NCBI GenBank assembly: GCA_013398615.1
Contig: VZSR01003803.1
Coordinates: forward strand, 4,660,050-4,724,049
Direction: 5' to 3'
Length of the DNA stretch: 64,000 nucleotides
Source of the DNA: Brachypodius melanocephalos
Lineage: Eukaryota > Chordata > Aves > Passeriformes > Pycnonotidae
In this document: positions 38,662 to 50,917 of the stretch, piece after piece
Layout of the letters: every line of letters begins with the position of its first letter
How positions within the stretch are numbered: position 1 is the first letter of the stretch
Notes under the pieces: model-generated
Told to the model about the DNA's origin: nothing
Seen by the model: only the letters and a program-made list of their open reading frames with translations
Database searches by the model: none
Translations under genes and position numbers: made by a program

Positions 38662-39510
38662 AAAGGTCCGAGGTAGCCTGAGCCCGGACAAACTCAACAC
38701 ATCCCTGTACTCTCACTGCAACAAGGAGCGCCGAGGAACCATCACAACACAGTGACAGACAGATCGTCTCTTTATTCAAAGCTCTTCTTAGCCGAGAAAC
38801 GGGCAAATAAAGTAAAATAACTAAATAAATAATAAGACAAAATGGCATTTAAGTAAGAGCTGATCGGGCATTTTAAAAGCTGCTGACCATTTACCAGGCT
38901 GTGTTTGCAGGGAAGGATTAGCTGTGCATCCATTTTCAAGAATTAACAGCCTTACTCTGCCACTGCTCCACAGCTTGACACTCCCTGCTGGCTCTCCCCT
39001 CTTTGGGTTGCTGCTTAAAATATTATCTCTTTTTAGTTTTTTTAAAGCAGCTGCTGAATGACCCAAATCCCAGCCACTACATGATGTGGCTCCCTCAGTG
39101 CAAATGCATTGCCAAATCCAACCTGCACTGTGTCCTGCTCACACCCCTGCCCCTCTGAGTTAACTTTGATAAAGTTGTTAGAGCATAGAGGAAGAGGAAA
39201 AATCTTACTATGACTCCATCTGTGCTCCTAATTCCTTGTGATCCTTTTATTACTGTCTCTCTTCCACTAGATTACCAGCTTGACTCCTTCTTTAAACCCA
39301 GATTGTGAAGGATAGATATCCCACATGCCTTTACCAGGTGGGGAGTATGGCCTCTTTCTCCTTCATATGACCCTTCAATGCCAGCCAGTGCCTGGCTGGG
39401 AGCCCATCAGCTGGCACCTGCTTCACAGCCTCACCCAGCTCTCCTGTCTCCTTCAGTCACAGAAGCCCTGGAAAAGGCCAGGTCTTAAGCAGAGAGCACG
39501 GTGAGCGTGT

Positions 39511-40284
39511 GTGACTCTAACCCTTTGTTTCCTCTATGTAGTTCCAAGAGCTTCTGTGCTGGTGCTTTATGGGCTGAAGGCGGGTTATGACAGGGGAGAC
39601 CCCACTAGTTACCACTCCTGTCACTGCCCTCGTGGGCTGACAGGTAAGGAGTGTCTTTCCCCTTCCTCCCTAGATCCATGCTTCTCTCAGACATCATCTT
39701 TCTCATTAACGAGGCACTGTGAAATGGCTAGAAGGTCAGGAGCCTGGAGACAGAGAAGAAGGGACATATATTTGCAGAAAAAACATGAACAGACAGAAGG
39801 AGGGGAGGGCCCGTCTGTAGAAAGGGATGGTGAGATCAAAAGCAAAGTGATATTACTGAGCACAGGGGTCTGGAAGGAATCAATGTTGGATGAATCGGGG
39901 CAGAGGGGAGGTGCCATTGCTTTGCTGGGCTGTCACAGCAGTTGTCTGCCTTCCCCTGGGACTGTGTGTGATGAGGGAGTGGGAAAGCAGCCACATCTCA
40001 TTGGCAGCAGAGACAGCCAGCTGGCTGGCAGGGAACAGGGTGACCCCAGCAGGAGATGGAGAGGATCCCCACATAAGCAGGACACACAGAGCTGTGTAGA
40101 AGCAGCCACAGGGGATGCAAAGCAGCTCCTACACACACACCCCCAAGGGACTCCCTGTGAATCACATCCCAGAGTCAGAGTTCATTGTGCCAGATGTTTG
40201 GAGCAGCTGGATCAAAGATTAAAGGAGGCAAGCAGAATGGATGGGGGTGGCCATGGCATTTACATTCCTAATGCCTCTCGTTGA
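39511..40284 (+). other. Long unrecognised open frame with an exon-like core
   Basis: This frame is open for 257 codons outside the CpG island proper. Its first codon is GTG and the first ATG comes some 72 codons later, so it is not a convincing intact gene. Inside it, 39542-39643 looks like an exon. It is preceded by CTAAC, a T/C-rich tract and TAG at 39539-39541, and followed by CAG|GTAAGG at 39641-39649. The segment is 102 bases, and only this one frame is open through it. The residues near the donor, CHCPRGLTGKEC, fit the short EGF-type Cys spacing, but only if the frame is read past the donor, which weakens any coding claim. A non-coding exon of a transcript diverging from CpG block 2 is the better guess. 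Confidence 0.25.
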
Positions 40285-40993
40285 CCCTTTAAATGGGGTC
40301 CCAATAAATACAGATATATAAAAGGTGGTTCTCCTTTGCTCTCTTTCTCCCTTTTCTCCCCTCCTCTCTTTCCATCATTCTCACCCATTTCACAGAACCC
40401 ATAAAATTAGCCACTGTCTTTTTTACTGGCGGTAGATTCAGTTTCCCCTACCACAAATTTTTCCCTCCTATTTTGATACTATTTTTAAAGTTAAGAAAAA
40501 GAAAGCTTCCTCTTCCTGTTTGCAAAAGCACCAGCAAAAAATAAATAAACGGGTATCTGAATGAGGAGATGTAATGACTACATTTTACGTTGGTAACACT
40601 CATTACTTCTGTGGCAGTAGCACCTATAAATACTAACACATTGGCAAGGCTGTACATTTGCTGTATCTCTGCACTCTGAGGAACTCGTATATACAGAAAA
40701 TTGCAGGGGTAAAAAGAATGTGAGTAACTCTCCAGTATAATCAGTGTCTCTGAAGAGCATCCTAACCACACTAACATTTTAAGACAGAAGATAAGGAGGC
40801 CAAGGGAATACTAATTTGGATTCCCCTCAGTTCCAGAATTAATAAACCATGTGGGACACGGGCAGCACAATCAAAGTGTGGACAAGAAGGTAATGTTATA
40901 TTGACCAAATAAGCCAAGTGCATGCTTTCTGCAAAGTAATCTCTAAAGTTAAAAAAAAAAAACAAGAAAAAAAAAGATATTACATGTTTGTAT

Positions 40994-41040
40994 TCATATA
41001 ATATGTATATGTATGTATATATATGAATATACATATACAC
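40994..41040. repeat. TA/TG-rich simple sequence
   Basis: Imperfect alternating TA, TG and CA dinucleotides, decayed enough that no single pure unit is long. Confidence 0.8.
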
Positions 41041-41703
41041 AACAGTATTTGCTTTCATTTTGGAGAAAATGGAATAATCCAGTATGCTTATAGTTCATTA
41101 TATACTTAAAATCAAGAAAATTACTCTTGCCTCCCTAGCAAGTATACTAATGGCAGGTCTGTTATGTAGGAGACAAAAAAGGTGCAAATTATGCTATGTA
41201 ATACATATTAAAAGAAAATCTAGCCTGCTAGGGTATAATAATACATTTAGAATCTTTATCCTTAGTTCCTATTGTTCTTCCATCCTTGAGGAATGCAAGG
41301 GTCTGATTTTATATGTCTCTTCTGTAGACATTTATATATAAATTTCATATTCTCTTAAGAATTATCCTGTTTTCAGCTACTACAGTGTTAAGTTGTTCTC
41401 AGTGGCAGTTGCACTGGTGTGTTTTGGATTCAGAATGAGATATTTTGGGGTTTTGCTAAGTCATGTTTACCCAAAGTCAAGAATTTTTTTTTCTTGTCTC
41501 TTGCTCTGTCAGTGTATAAAAGAAATCGGTAGAGAACATAGCTGGGACAGGTGACATGAACTGGGATATTCCAAACCATAGAAGTGTGATGGCCAGTATA
41601 TAAACTGGGGGAGTTACGCAGAAGGGGAACAAATCTGGGGTCAGGAAGAGGGATCTGGCATCACTCAGCAGATGGTGAGCAATTGAATTGTGCATCACTT
41701 GAG

Positions 41704-41757
41704 GTTTTCTTGTTGTTATCATTATCATCATCATTATCATCATTTACCATCATTACT
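41704..41757. repeat. (ATC/ATT)n trinucleotide repeat
   Basis: Imperfect ATC and ATT trinucleotides. The histidine-rich plus frame and methionine-rich minus frame over it are artefacts. Confidence 0.85.
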
Positions 41758-43699
41758 GTATTTTACTTTAGTTTTGATTATTAAACTGTTCTTATCTCCA
41801 CCTACAAATATTATTTTGACTCTCCATCCCATTCCACCAGACTGGGGGCAGGGAAGAGTGGGGCTGAGGGATCAGCTGCGTGGTGCTTAATTTCCACTAC
41901 AGAGTGAACACAGGAACATTACTTTTTTTAGGATGCAGTTCATGTGATCTACCTTAAACATTTTGTTTAGAATGACAAAGAAGGAGATGTTAAGATGCAT
42001 CCGTTTCACTTCAGAGATTCCAAAGTGAATCTATTCCTCAGAGGGATATCGATAACTTGAAAGCACCAGGGTGTTTTTAAGCAATCTGACCAATTTTTTA
42101 TTCTTGGTTGTGCACAGGCATAAAGGACACAGTGAAATACCTAATACTTCGAAGACTGTTCTAGTTCTGTGCAAGGAAGCAACCCAGCTCTTAAAAGCTG
42201 TCAAAAATCAGAAACTCCCAACTGAACCTAGGTCTGAAGCTCCTTCAACATTATTCAGGCCCTGAGTAAGCATTCTTACCTTAGATTTAGACTTAGAATA
42301 TAAAATTGGAAATGCCTATAAGATCTTTTTTGACCTGCCTCTTATATTCATCAGTGGAAAACAGGACATAAGAGAGGAAGACAGGGTACAGAACTCTGAG
42401 AAGGATGCCTGCAAGTTTGTAAAACAGGAACAAGAAATTATCTGTGGAGATTTATGTGAGTAATGGGGTGCATCAGGTGTGGCTAAGAGGTTGTAGCACA
42501 CAGATGTCCTCAGATTTACTCACAAGAAATTATTTTAAGAGAATAAAACCAGTTTTCAGGGCATCTGAAACACTAAAAGCAAATGGTTTTATTTACCCTA
42601 GGAAATTGTTCTATGTGTTCTCCCTGTAACTCCTTCTTTGCATTTTCTAGAGAATTAATTTCATGTCTAAAGTAGCTGTACTTGCTAAAAGGGGTAAGAG
42701 GAACTTCTGCAGAATTACAGTTCTGGTTCACATTAGTAGGAGTATTCAGGGGCAGTAACTCCAACTGAGAAATTTAGTTTATCTTTATGAATAAAGATAT
42801 TACTCCTATTATTCAAGTTCAATTTCCTGTTGTTTCAAATATTATAAGCATTTTCGACTTTATAAAATCAATAAAAATGCATTACATTTACCTGATTTCT
42901 TCTTCCTTTGTTATTTCCACTTTCTTGTAGTATCTGTGAGTTTTATGTCTACCTATTGTATCCTATGCTATTCCAATCACTGTTTTCCACCAAAGAATTG
43001 TAGCTCAGTCATCAAGAGACTCAAACCTGATGTGTGAGGATCTTAATTAAATGCAATCAGCATGCACACATTGAAAGGAGAGATTAGGGCATAGTCAGGC
43101 ATCCCTATTAAAATTGAATGAAATATATGTTGCCAAAACAAAATCAAAAAAAGTAAAATTCAGTAACAGTAAGGTTCTCAGGAAACTCCACACCCTACAG
43201 AAATGTTTTTGTCTGTGCTGAGAAAACTGGTTTAGAATTCTCACATCATTCAAAATCAGATACTGCTGCTCCTATTTCTACTCAGTGAGTTCCAATCTGA
43301 GTGGGGGAGTGCTTCTGATGAAGGCTGACAGAATGAAACCTCCAATTATGTTGCAGTATGATACACTATCTTCTCTCTGCAGTGAGAGTAGAGTATTGAA
43401 TGGGTGAAACTCAACCAGTTTTGAGCTCACGTTTTGAACTCATGCCTAGTAACCCAGGCTGGGTGTCTTCAGCTGAACAGCGGGGAGGCAGTGGCAGTGA
43501 GGCCATTATGTTGTGAAGTCCCCCAGTCTAGAAAAAATGGGGTCAGACTTGTGTCAGTGTTATGGATTCATGTGAATGAATACAAGGCAGAGAAGTTCCT
43601 GGCTCTGAAATGGATTCTCTACTCATTCCAGGATCCAGACTTTGCACTCCGGAGAAGGAATGATATCAGAGGTAAACACTCTTACAAATTAATTTCATC

Positions 43700-44706
43700 C
43701 ATAGAATCATAGAATGGCATGTGTTGGGAGGGACCTTAAAAATCTTCTCACTCCATTCTCCCTGTCATGGGCAGGGACACCTTCCATGACAGCAGGCTGC
43801 ACAAAGCCTCGTATAGCCTGATCTTGAACACTTCCAGGGATGGGGCATCCTCAGCTTCCCTGGGCAACTTGTGCCTGTTTCTCACCACCCTCACAGACAA
43901 GAATTTCTTTCACATATCTAAACCTTCCCTCTGTCAGTTTAAAACCATTCCCCTCTGTCCTGTCACTTCATACTCCTCTAAAAAACCCCACTCCCTCTAC
44001 TTTTCACTTTACTTTAGGTACTGAAATTTTCTAGATCTCTCTTGAGTATTCTCTTCTCCAGGCTGAACAATCTCAATTATTTCAATCTGTCTTTAGAGGA
44101 GAGGTGTTCCAACTCTCTGATCATCCCATGGCCCTCCTCTGGACACACTCAGACACATCAATGTTTATGTTGGAGACCCCAGAGCTGGGTGCAAAGATGT
44201 TAAACAGTTCTGGTCCCAATACCTATCCTTGAGGAAATCCACTAGTCATTGGTCTCCACTTGGATATCAAGATGTTGACTGCAGCTCTTTGTAGCTATCC
44301 AACCAAATCCTTATCTTATGATACCTTGTGAGTGGAATACCTGTCAAATTCATGTCTATCTAGTTTAGAGACAAAGATGTTCTACAGGACAGTGTCAAAT
44401 GCTTTGCACAAGTCCAGATGGATGATAGCAGTTGCTCTTTCCTCATCCACCAACACCATAAGCCTTTTGATAGGAAGCCTTCAAATTTATTAGGTATTTG
44501 CCTTTAGTGAAGCCATGTTGGCTTTCATCAATTACTTCCTTATTTTCCATGCACCTTAGCACAGTTTCCAGGAGGATCTGCTCTATGATTTTACCAGACA
44601 CAGATGTAAGACTGACTGACCAGTGGTCGCCATGGTCTTTATTTTTCCCTTTTTTAAAAGTGGGTGTTAAGTTTTCCTTTTCCAGTCAGCGGGAATGTCA
44701 CTGGAT
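43700..44706 (-). repeat. CR1 LINE, 5' truncated, with broken reverse transcriptase
   Basis: The left end carries the CR1 3' terminus, a doubled ATAGAATC-type motif, followed by typical antisense 3' UTR phrases ('gggagggacctta', 'ttccctgggcaactt', 'ctgtcctgtcac', 'ttctccaggctgaac', 'cctctggac'). Further right, the minus strand encodes reverse transcriptase blocks in order. First comes 'TFKKGK', then 'WSVSLTSVSGKIIEQ', then 'ESQHGFTKGK', then after a frame break 'HLDLCKAFDT', which is the palm region where CR1 and related LINEs have a conserved catalytic Asp. A TAG follows soon after. Stops and frameshifts show it is dead. Similarity fades near 44706, taken as the 5' truncation point. This is the best-preserved mobile element in the window. 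Confidence 0.93.
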
Positions 44707-47700
44707 TGCCACGTATGAATGTGTACCTGCTTCTCTGTCTGTAGAAAGCCTCATCTGTTTGGTCTTCCTGGTTGGAAACACACAGCCACTAGAAAGTGAC
44801 CTGTCCCTGCTCTGCCTTTCAGGCTCTGCCATAAGCTCTTTCATTCCCAGGTGGAATTTCATGCCCCCCAGCTCATCACTGACCATTGTGGAGAACTGCC
44901 CTTTGATTGGAGAGCCACCCTGCACGACAACAAACCAAACAAAGTAAAAAGGTGATGAATTTCACCTGAAAAAAACCCTGTCCTCCAGAAGTGTCAAAAT
45001 GTCACTGCAGTGCTCCACACTAATCATCTTAGTGGTGTATTTCAGCTGAAACATTTATATTTCCAGCTATTCTTGGCCAGCTGATTCCCCCCCTGCTGAC
45101 ACTGTGATATGCATCCCGTTCCCCCTACAAACAAAGGAGGTTGGCGAAAGCCTGGGAAATGCAGAGCACAGAACAACCTTGCTCCAGCAGTAACACAGAC
45201 TCAGATCAGCACATGCCTACTTGGCAGTTCCCCTGCCACAGAAGGTGACTTGGAGCCAGCTCTGTCTCCTTGCTTGTAGCTATTTCTGTGCAGAATGTCA
45301 GCTCAGGAGTAGAACTAGTAACAGTGGCAGGGGACATAGACACAAAATCATTTCAGTCCCCCTTCCTCCTGCAGGACACCAAAAAGAGATGGAAAATGGA
45401 CTAAGGCAAGCAGTAATCAGAGATGTTAAGTTTAGTGCACATCTTTAAATTATAAATCCTCAATATTGCTTTCCTAGGTAAACAATTACTTCAGTTACCG
45501 TAGTAACAACGAGTTGACAAAAGACATCTTTGTATTTTGAAGATGATTACTTTTGTGAGACCCAGCAATGTGGCTGCTGTTCACAAATTTACAGTTTCTG
45601 TCAAAATAATTAATTCTGTATGGCCCATTGAAGAAGCAGGTGCACCTCAATTTTTTATTGGCACTGAGTAGGCTCTTGAATTAGTGAAATGGGGTTTTTT
45701 TGTTGGTTTTGGTTTTGAGGGTTTTTTTTCCATTCCAGAAAAGGAAGAGGCTGATGAAGAAAATTAGTAGATAAATTACTTTGAACTATAATTAAACACC
45801 AAATGCATTTCCCTTCTCTGACATATTGCTCTGTTTTTCCCTTAGGTAAATCTATCTACAAAATTTTTTCTCTGTCAAACTTTCTTCTTTCGACTATCAG
45901 TGCACACTAAAAGAAAATGCAATTAAGAGAAATGCAGCTCTGGTTTTGGATGCTATATGACTCCAGGAATATAAGGGTGTTTTATTAAGACCCAGTTGGT
46001 CATATTCTATATATAATTAGGGATTCTCCTAACATCTCCTCTGGATTCTTCTTTCAAGATCAAAAGTTGTGCCATGGTAGCCTGCAGGATGAATAATCTG
46101 ATTGCTGATGGATCCAAATCATTTACACTAATGTGTGAGCATGAACAGCTTGGATATTGAGTGTGGATGCATAACAAAAGTTTCCTTATCAGAAGTAGGC
46201 TACTGTAATGTGAATTCTACCTCTGCACATCTGTACTTCCTTCATGATCAGTGGAAAGGAACTGTTGATACAAGGTGTCACTGCTAAGAAGTCTTCAAGT
46301 GAATGTACCTGAAGACTGGCTAATTTATGAAAACAAGAGTAATTGAGAAGCAGACACCTGCCTTATGAACTCTTAGAGTTAGGCCAGATGGATATGACAT
46401 GGTTTTCATAAAAAAAGGAAAAATTGTGTTTGTAAAAACTGTCTGGTTAAGAAATTGTAAAAACTCAGGTATAAACTTCTTTTTGGAGAGAGACTGAGTG
46501 AAACAATCATCTGTTTTTTCCCCAGCATGGGCCACTAACTGAATATGAAGTTCAAATGATCACTTCTCCAATTCTTCTGTGTTTAAACATCAGTCTGTGC
46601 ATTAAAGCAGCTCAGACACATGGTGTGCTAAAGAACACTTTGAGCTTATTCATTTGTCAAACCTACCTTATTGTGCATATTTCTAATGCAGTTACTCCCA
46701 CAGCACTGAGCTGACAGAAATGCATATTACAGCGAGGCCCCGCTGATATTCCCAATACGAATTCTTACCTTAAGAAACCACATGAAAAATCCCACTGTGG
46801 CCCCAAGAAGTTCTGACACATCACTTCAGGCTTAAATAAGATGGAAAATAAAAGAAATGACTGAAAAAAAATTATTACAATTGTATCGCTGAAGGGCTCA
46901 TCTATGAGCACTTGGATGACCTCTGAGAGCAGAAGAAGTAAAAAAGAATAAGGAATAAGTGAGGTACCAGTGAAACCCTCCTTGTGTTTTGGTAGGAAAA
47001 AATCAGTGTCTCTTTTTCTTTTTTTTTTTTTTCCCACAGGTATAGCTCTGCTGCACTTTATTAGATAACCGTTTGATGTTTCTAGCACAGCTCTAGGGCA
47101 AGCCAAATGTTTGCCTTACCTGCATCTCCCACTTTTCTTTGAAGGTGGTCATGTCTTGCTAAAACAAAAAAAAAAAAATTAAAAATTTGGAAGAGAAGTA
47201 GGCAAAAATCTGTCATTCATTCCCTGTTTGCTTGATATGAAATTGGGGTGAGATGAAGATGAGTCTCACAAAGCCTTATAATATCCAAACCTGCACACAG
47301 ATAGAAAAATACTTATTCTTATAGAGGTGGATGGACTTTTGATTGGTTCCAAACCAGTACCCACTGAATAAACAGCATGAATGAAAAAAGCTTGAAATAA
47401 TAGATCAGATCTAAGAAACAGAAATATCTGAACCACTCAGGTATCTAGAGGACATGACCTAGAAGAAGAAGGCTGATGGTTGCATGTAAAGCCAAAACTG
47501 CAGTGATATCTATGCACATGTTCTTGCAAGGAAGGCAAAGAGGTATTGTTTTAAGCAGAGATAAAGTGTTGTGCTGAACAGAAAAAAGAACCAACCCACC
47601 ACTCTCACACACAGAGTCAAATTTCACATGTAAAATGGCCCCAAAACACTGCTTTGTGCACAGATCTATTAACTCTGATGGAAGAAGAGAAACCAAGCTC

Positions 47701-50644
47701 TCATAACATGGTCGAGTTTGTTGGGACTATGTTTGAATAGACAATTCCCTTCTGAATTGATGCTAATATTTCCCCAGTAAACAGCTTCTTTTTGTTAAGC
47801 TTTTTATAAATATTGATAATACTTCTGGCTTTTGACGCTGTTGTCAATAAATAAAACAACATGATTTTGCTTACATGGAGTTTAACATCTTTGAAACCAA
47901 GGATGCAAAAGCTTTGGTGATGCAATGGAGGAACCAACTTCACAAGACATATCAGCCTAGATTTTTTTTTTTTTTTAGTTTTGCACACAAAGCATTTGCA
48001 GCGTCTTTGATATTGACACTACTGACATTCTTCCAGCAGCAAGAGGACACTTGTTAATTCTCCAGAAATGCCCTTAATAATTTCAGTTTTAAAAAAATAA
48101 TAATATAAAGAAAAGCAGCTAAGTGTGGAGGGACTGTAAAACTGCTGCAGAGAGTATAACCAATTTGGTAATGTTTTGCTACATTAAAGAAGATACCAAG
48201 AGTGCACATTGCCATATTTTCTTTGTGGCCATATTAACGAAATTCTTTGCAAATACAGCCAGTTTGTTGCTTGTGTTGACTGAAAATAAATTACTCCTGT
48301 AGCCAGAAGTGAGTTATCCAAAAATGGCTTCCAGGACAAAGAAAGATTTTAAAGATACTGTTAGAAAGATGACAAGAATCCCCTAGACATGTTCAAGGTT
48401 TGTTGTTATAATTCAGCACCTAGGCCAGCTATCAGTTCAATTGATGGCGTAGCAGTATTCATCACACTTCACTCTGGGTTTTTGTGGTATAGATTCATTA
48501 CTTTTTTCTATAATTTTTCTCATACCAAGATGTAATATCAAAATGCAGTTTAACAAACCACATTGTCTTCAAAATCATGCCCTCTGAAACATAGAACTTT
48601 GCTCTGTTGTAGACCTGTAAACTGCAATCCTCCAGGGTTTTAATATCACAACTGTCCATGCAAATTAAGTTTTATGGGTTTACTATGATTTGAAAGCTCT
48701 GCAGATTATCATCTTGCTGTGTGACCTTTTCCTGAACCTGATGAAATAACCAGGATTTTGATTCAAGTAGGAAAAAAACCCCATGAGAATTAGTTAGCTA
48801 CAAATATTTTAGAGCTTGCCTTTTCATTAATTCCATGTCATCCTCTAATAGGAGGATGGGGTTGAGAAGTCAATCTTCCAATTTTTTAGGGGTTTTAGTT
48901 TGATTTTTTTGTTTGATTTGGTTTTTTTGTTCGTTTGGGGGGCTGTGCATATGTGTGTTTTTGGGGGGCTTGGGGTAAGGGGTGGAGCATTTTGTGTGAA
49001 AATCAATTTACAGAGAAAGAAACTCCTCTCCATACGCTCACACCCCCAGATGGGGAAGGTGCCAATAACACTCCTCATGGACACCTAGAGGACATCTTCA
49101 ATTTATGGAACTGGGAATTCCATCCCACTACACCAATCAATGATAGAGCAGAGAGATTGCTCTCTTGACAAAGGAGCGTGAAACTTTGGAATTAGACTCT
49201 TACTTGTAATCAGGATGAAAATATCCATAAATTAAATCAGCAAATTTTAGCTTCCCAAAGTAAGGCTATAAAAATGTCTATATAGTGAAATCCCATCACT
49301 TTGTCCATGATGATTAGTATTACTCAGAAGATTTTTAAAAAGAATATTACTTATTTAATGTAAATATTTGCCTTAAACGGAGTAGAATACATAGCAAGGG
49401 TCATCATTGATTGGCTCGTCAGTGGACACTATGCCAACGAAGTCAAGAATTTCTGACAACAAAGAAGTTTTAGTAGACCTTTCAATAAAATATTACATTT
49501 TAAAATAAAATCCTCTATAAATATCTATTGTAAACAAAAATGAAATTGAAGTCAACAACTGAAGTGCAGTATTTCAAGAACTCAGAAATTCTTTGCATGT
49601 TTCCAAAACTTGCAGACATTTGAAATATTGAAATAAGGAAGATGAACTAAAAAATTCTAGCAGGATACAAAAAGTCTTTTTATATTTTTTTATGTTACCT
49701 TTACTGTCTCCTGCAAAGGACACTAGCATAATGCAAATATTCTTATGTCTTTTTGGCATTCAGTGGCTCTATAGATAGAAGACACACTTGGATGATATTC
49801 TGCTTTGACAAGCTTTCAAAATCTGCATGAGAAAACAAGGTTGGAACTAGAACTTCGGCAGCTCCATACAGATACAGATACAGATAAAGAAAGACTATCA
49901 AGAAAGAACATCTAAAAGGTCTTCTACTATTTAGAAACCTTGGAACTGACATTTCTTGCTCCCTCTTCCCTTCACTTACCACAGAAAAAGCAAACAAATA
50001 GAATAAAATTACTTTTGCCAAGAATGAGTACTGAATTGCAAACCTCAATACATTTTCCCCCCTTCTGTACATAATCAAGAAGCCATTTGTTCTGCAGTAA
50101 AAGCTGCTTGATCATTGCCTCAAAAGCACTGTAAGGAAGGCTGATAACACACTTCACCATTTTAGAGGCAGCAGGGACTGCACATGCTCACTGCATTTAT
50201 CACCTAGGAAACAAATGATTGCATCTTATTTTTGGCATAAGGCTGTAGGTGTAGGAAAGATCTGAAATCCGCTCCCACACAGAGCTGAACGCATTCCCGA
50301 TGATGCCAAGGGGAGAGCCGAGCGGAGCCGCTGGAAGCACCTCCCAGTGGCAGCCAGGGAACCACCCACGGGCTCTAGACAGGGTACCAGGGCTCCTCGC
50401 CTCCTGAATTCCCCAGGAACAGCCTGTTCCGGCCGCCAGAAAGGCACCAGCCAGGCCAGGCAAACATAAGAGGCTCTTTGGAGCTGAGGATCTCCAAATG
50501 AAATCTGTGAGGCACCCAGAAGTAGAGCACATCAAGATGTAAAAGCATTCAAATGGGTTTTAATGAAACAATTAATTTAAGTGCTCTTCAGGACTTGATG
50601 TAAAGTGCCTCTGCATCAGAGTATTACAGCGGGAGGCTTAATAT
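44707..50644. other. Intergenic DNA, no gene seen
   Basis: AT-rich. A very strong plus-strand acceptor-like site (long T/C tract then CACAG) ends at 47039, but I see no paired donor or reading frame that makes an exon convincing. Short ATACAG repeats lie at 49865-49886. A locally GC-richer patch is at 50265-50465. The longest frame, 113 codons (46765-47106, minus), is unrecognised. Confidence 0.55.
50265..50465. other. Isolated GC/CpG-containing patch
   Basis: About 200 bp with several CpGs and GC-rich words (for example 'gagccgagcggagccgct' and 'ttccggccgcc') inside AT-rich DNA. A minus-strand frame of 111 codons (50200-50535) is open across it. It resembles a decayed CpG promoter, a conserved enhancer or a non-coding exon. 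I recognise no product. Confidence 0.35.
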
Positions 50645-50917
50645 ATTGATAGATTTTAAGGCCAGAAGGAACATTATGATCATCTAACCTGACTGCTTGC
50701 ATTGTACAGGTCAGACACTCTCACCCAAAATTTTGTAAGTAAAGCCCATAACTTCGGATTAAGCGAGAGCATCTCTTCCTGAAAGCCCTCTAAACCTGAT
50801 TTAAAGAATTTTAATAATAGAGAATCCATTGCAGCCCCAGATAAATTGTTTAATGGGATATTATCATAACTCTTAAGGTTTTGCCTCTTATTTTTAATCT
50901 TTAGTTTCCAGTTACCC
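50645..50917 (-). repeat. Ancient CR1-like LINE relic
   Basis: The plus strand follows the antisense 3' region of an old CR1/L3-type lineage known from turtles, crocodilians and birds: 'gatagattttaaggccagaaggaac', 'gatcatctaacctgac', 'ataacttcggatta', 'tcttcctgaaag', 'gagaatccattgcagcccc', 'attgtttaatggg' and then a 'cttatttttaatctttagtttccagtta' tail. It differs from the avian CR1 copies at 8.4, 32.0 and 43.7 kb in lacking their 'gtccaacctcc' and 'gggcaacctgtt' wording. The family name is from memory and the boundaries are approximate. Confidence 0.6.

Larger units (their letters stand above)
37580..38690 (-). promoter_or_regulatory. CpG-rich block 2, candidate promoter island
   Basis: About 1.1 kb of GC-rich, CpG-dense sequence with Sp1-type GGGCGG/CCGCCC boxes (about 37705 and 38587), a CTCF-like palindrome (37766-37782) and a G4 motif (38647-38661). 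It is the largest CpG-rich block in the window and lies about 9 kb upstream of the GRM5 ATG, so it is a likely alternative or main GRM5 promoter. It may also fire in the plus direction: a CAAG|GTGAGG donor sits at 38016-38021. Open frames of 229 and 282 codons (plus) and up to 209 codons (minus) run through it, as expected where stop codons are rare. Confidence 0.6.
40285..43699. other. Intergenic DNA, no gene seen
   Basis: AT-rich. It contains TA/TG simple sequence at 40994-41040, an A-rich stretch at 40950-40977 and an ATC/ATT trinucleotide repeat at 41704-41757. Open frames reach 109 codons (40448-40777, minus) and are unrecognised. Confidence 0.6.

Noticed and set aside
37776..38755. Open frames of 282 and 229 codons (plus) and up to 146 codons (minus) in the CpG block
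   Set aside because: They overlap each other on both strands in stop-poor GC-rich DNA, are proline/serine/arginine-rich by composition alone, and show no domain. They are products of base composition.
41477..41743. Methionine-rich minus frame (88 codons)
   Set aside because: Its start is made by the ATC/ATT trinucleotide repeat. The rest has no recognisable features.
44498..44947. 149-codon plus-strand frame
   Set aside because: It is largely the antisense of CR1 reverse transcriptase (44498-44706). The remainder is unrecognised and has no independent support.
47010..47039. Strong plus-strand splice acceptor-like tract
   Set aside because: The T run may be a complement of a retroposon poly-A tail. 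No paired donor, frame or polyadenylation signal gives an exon.
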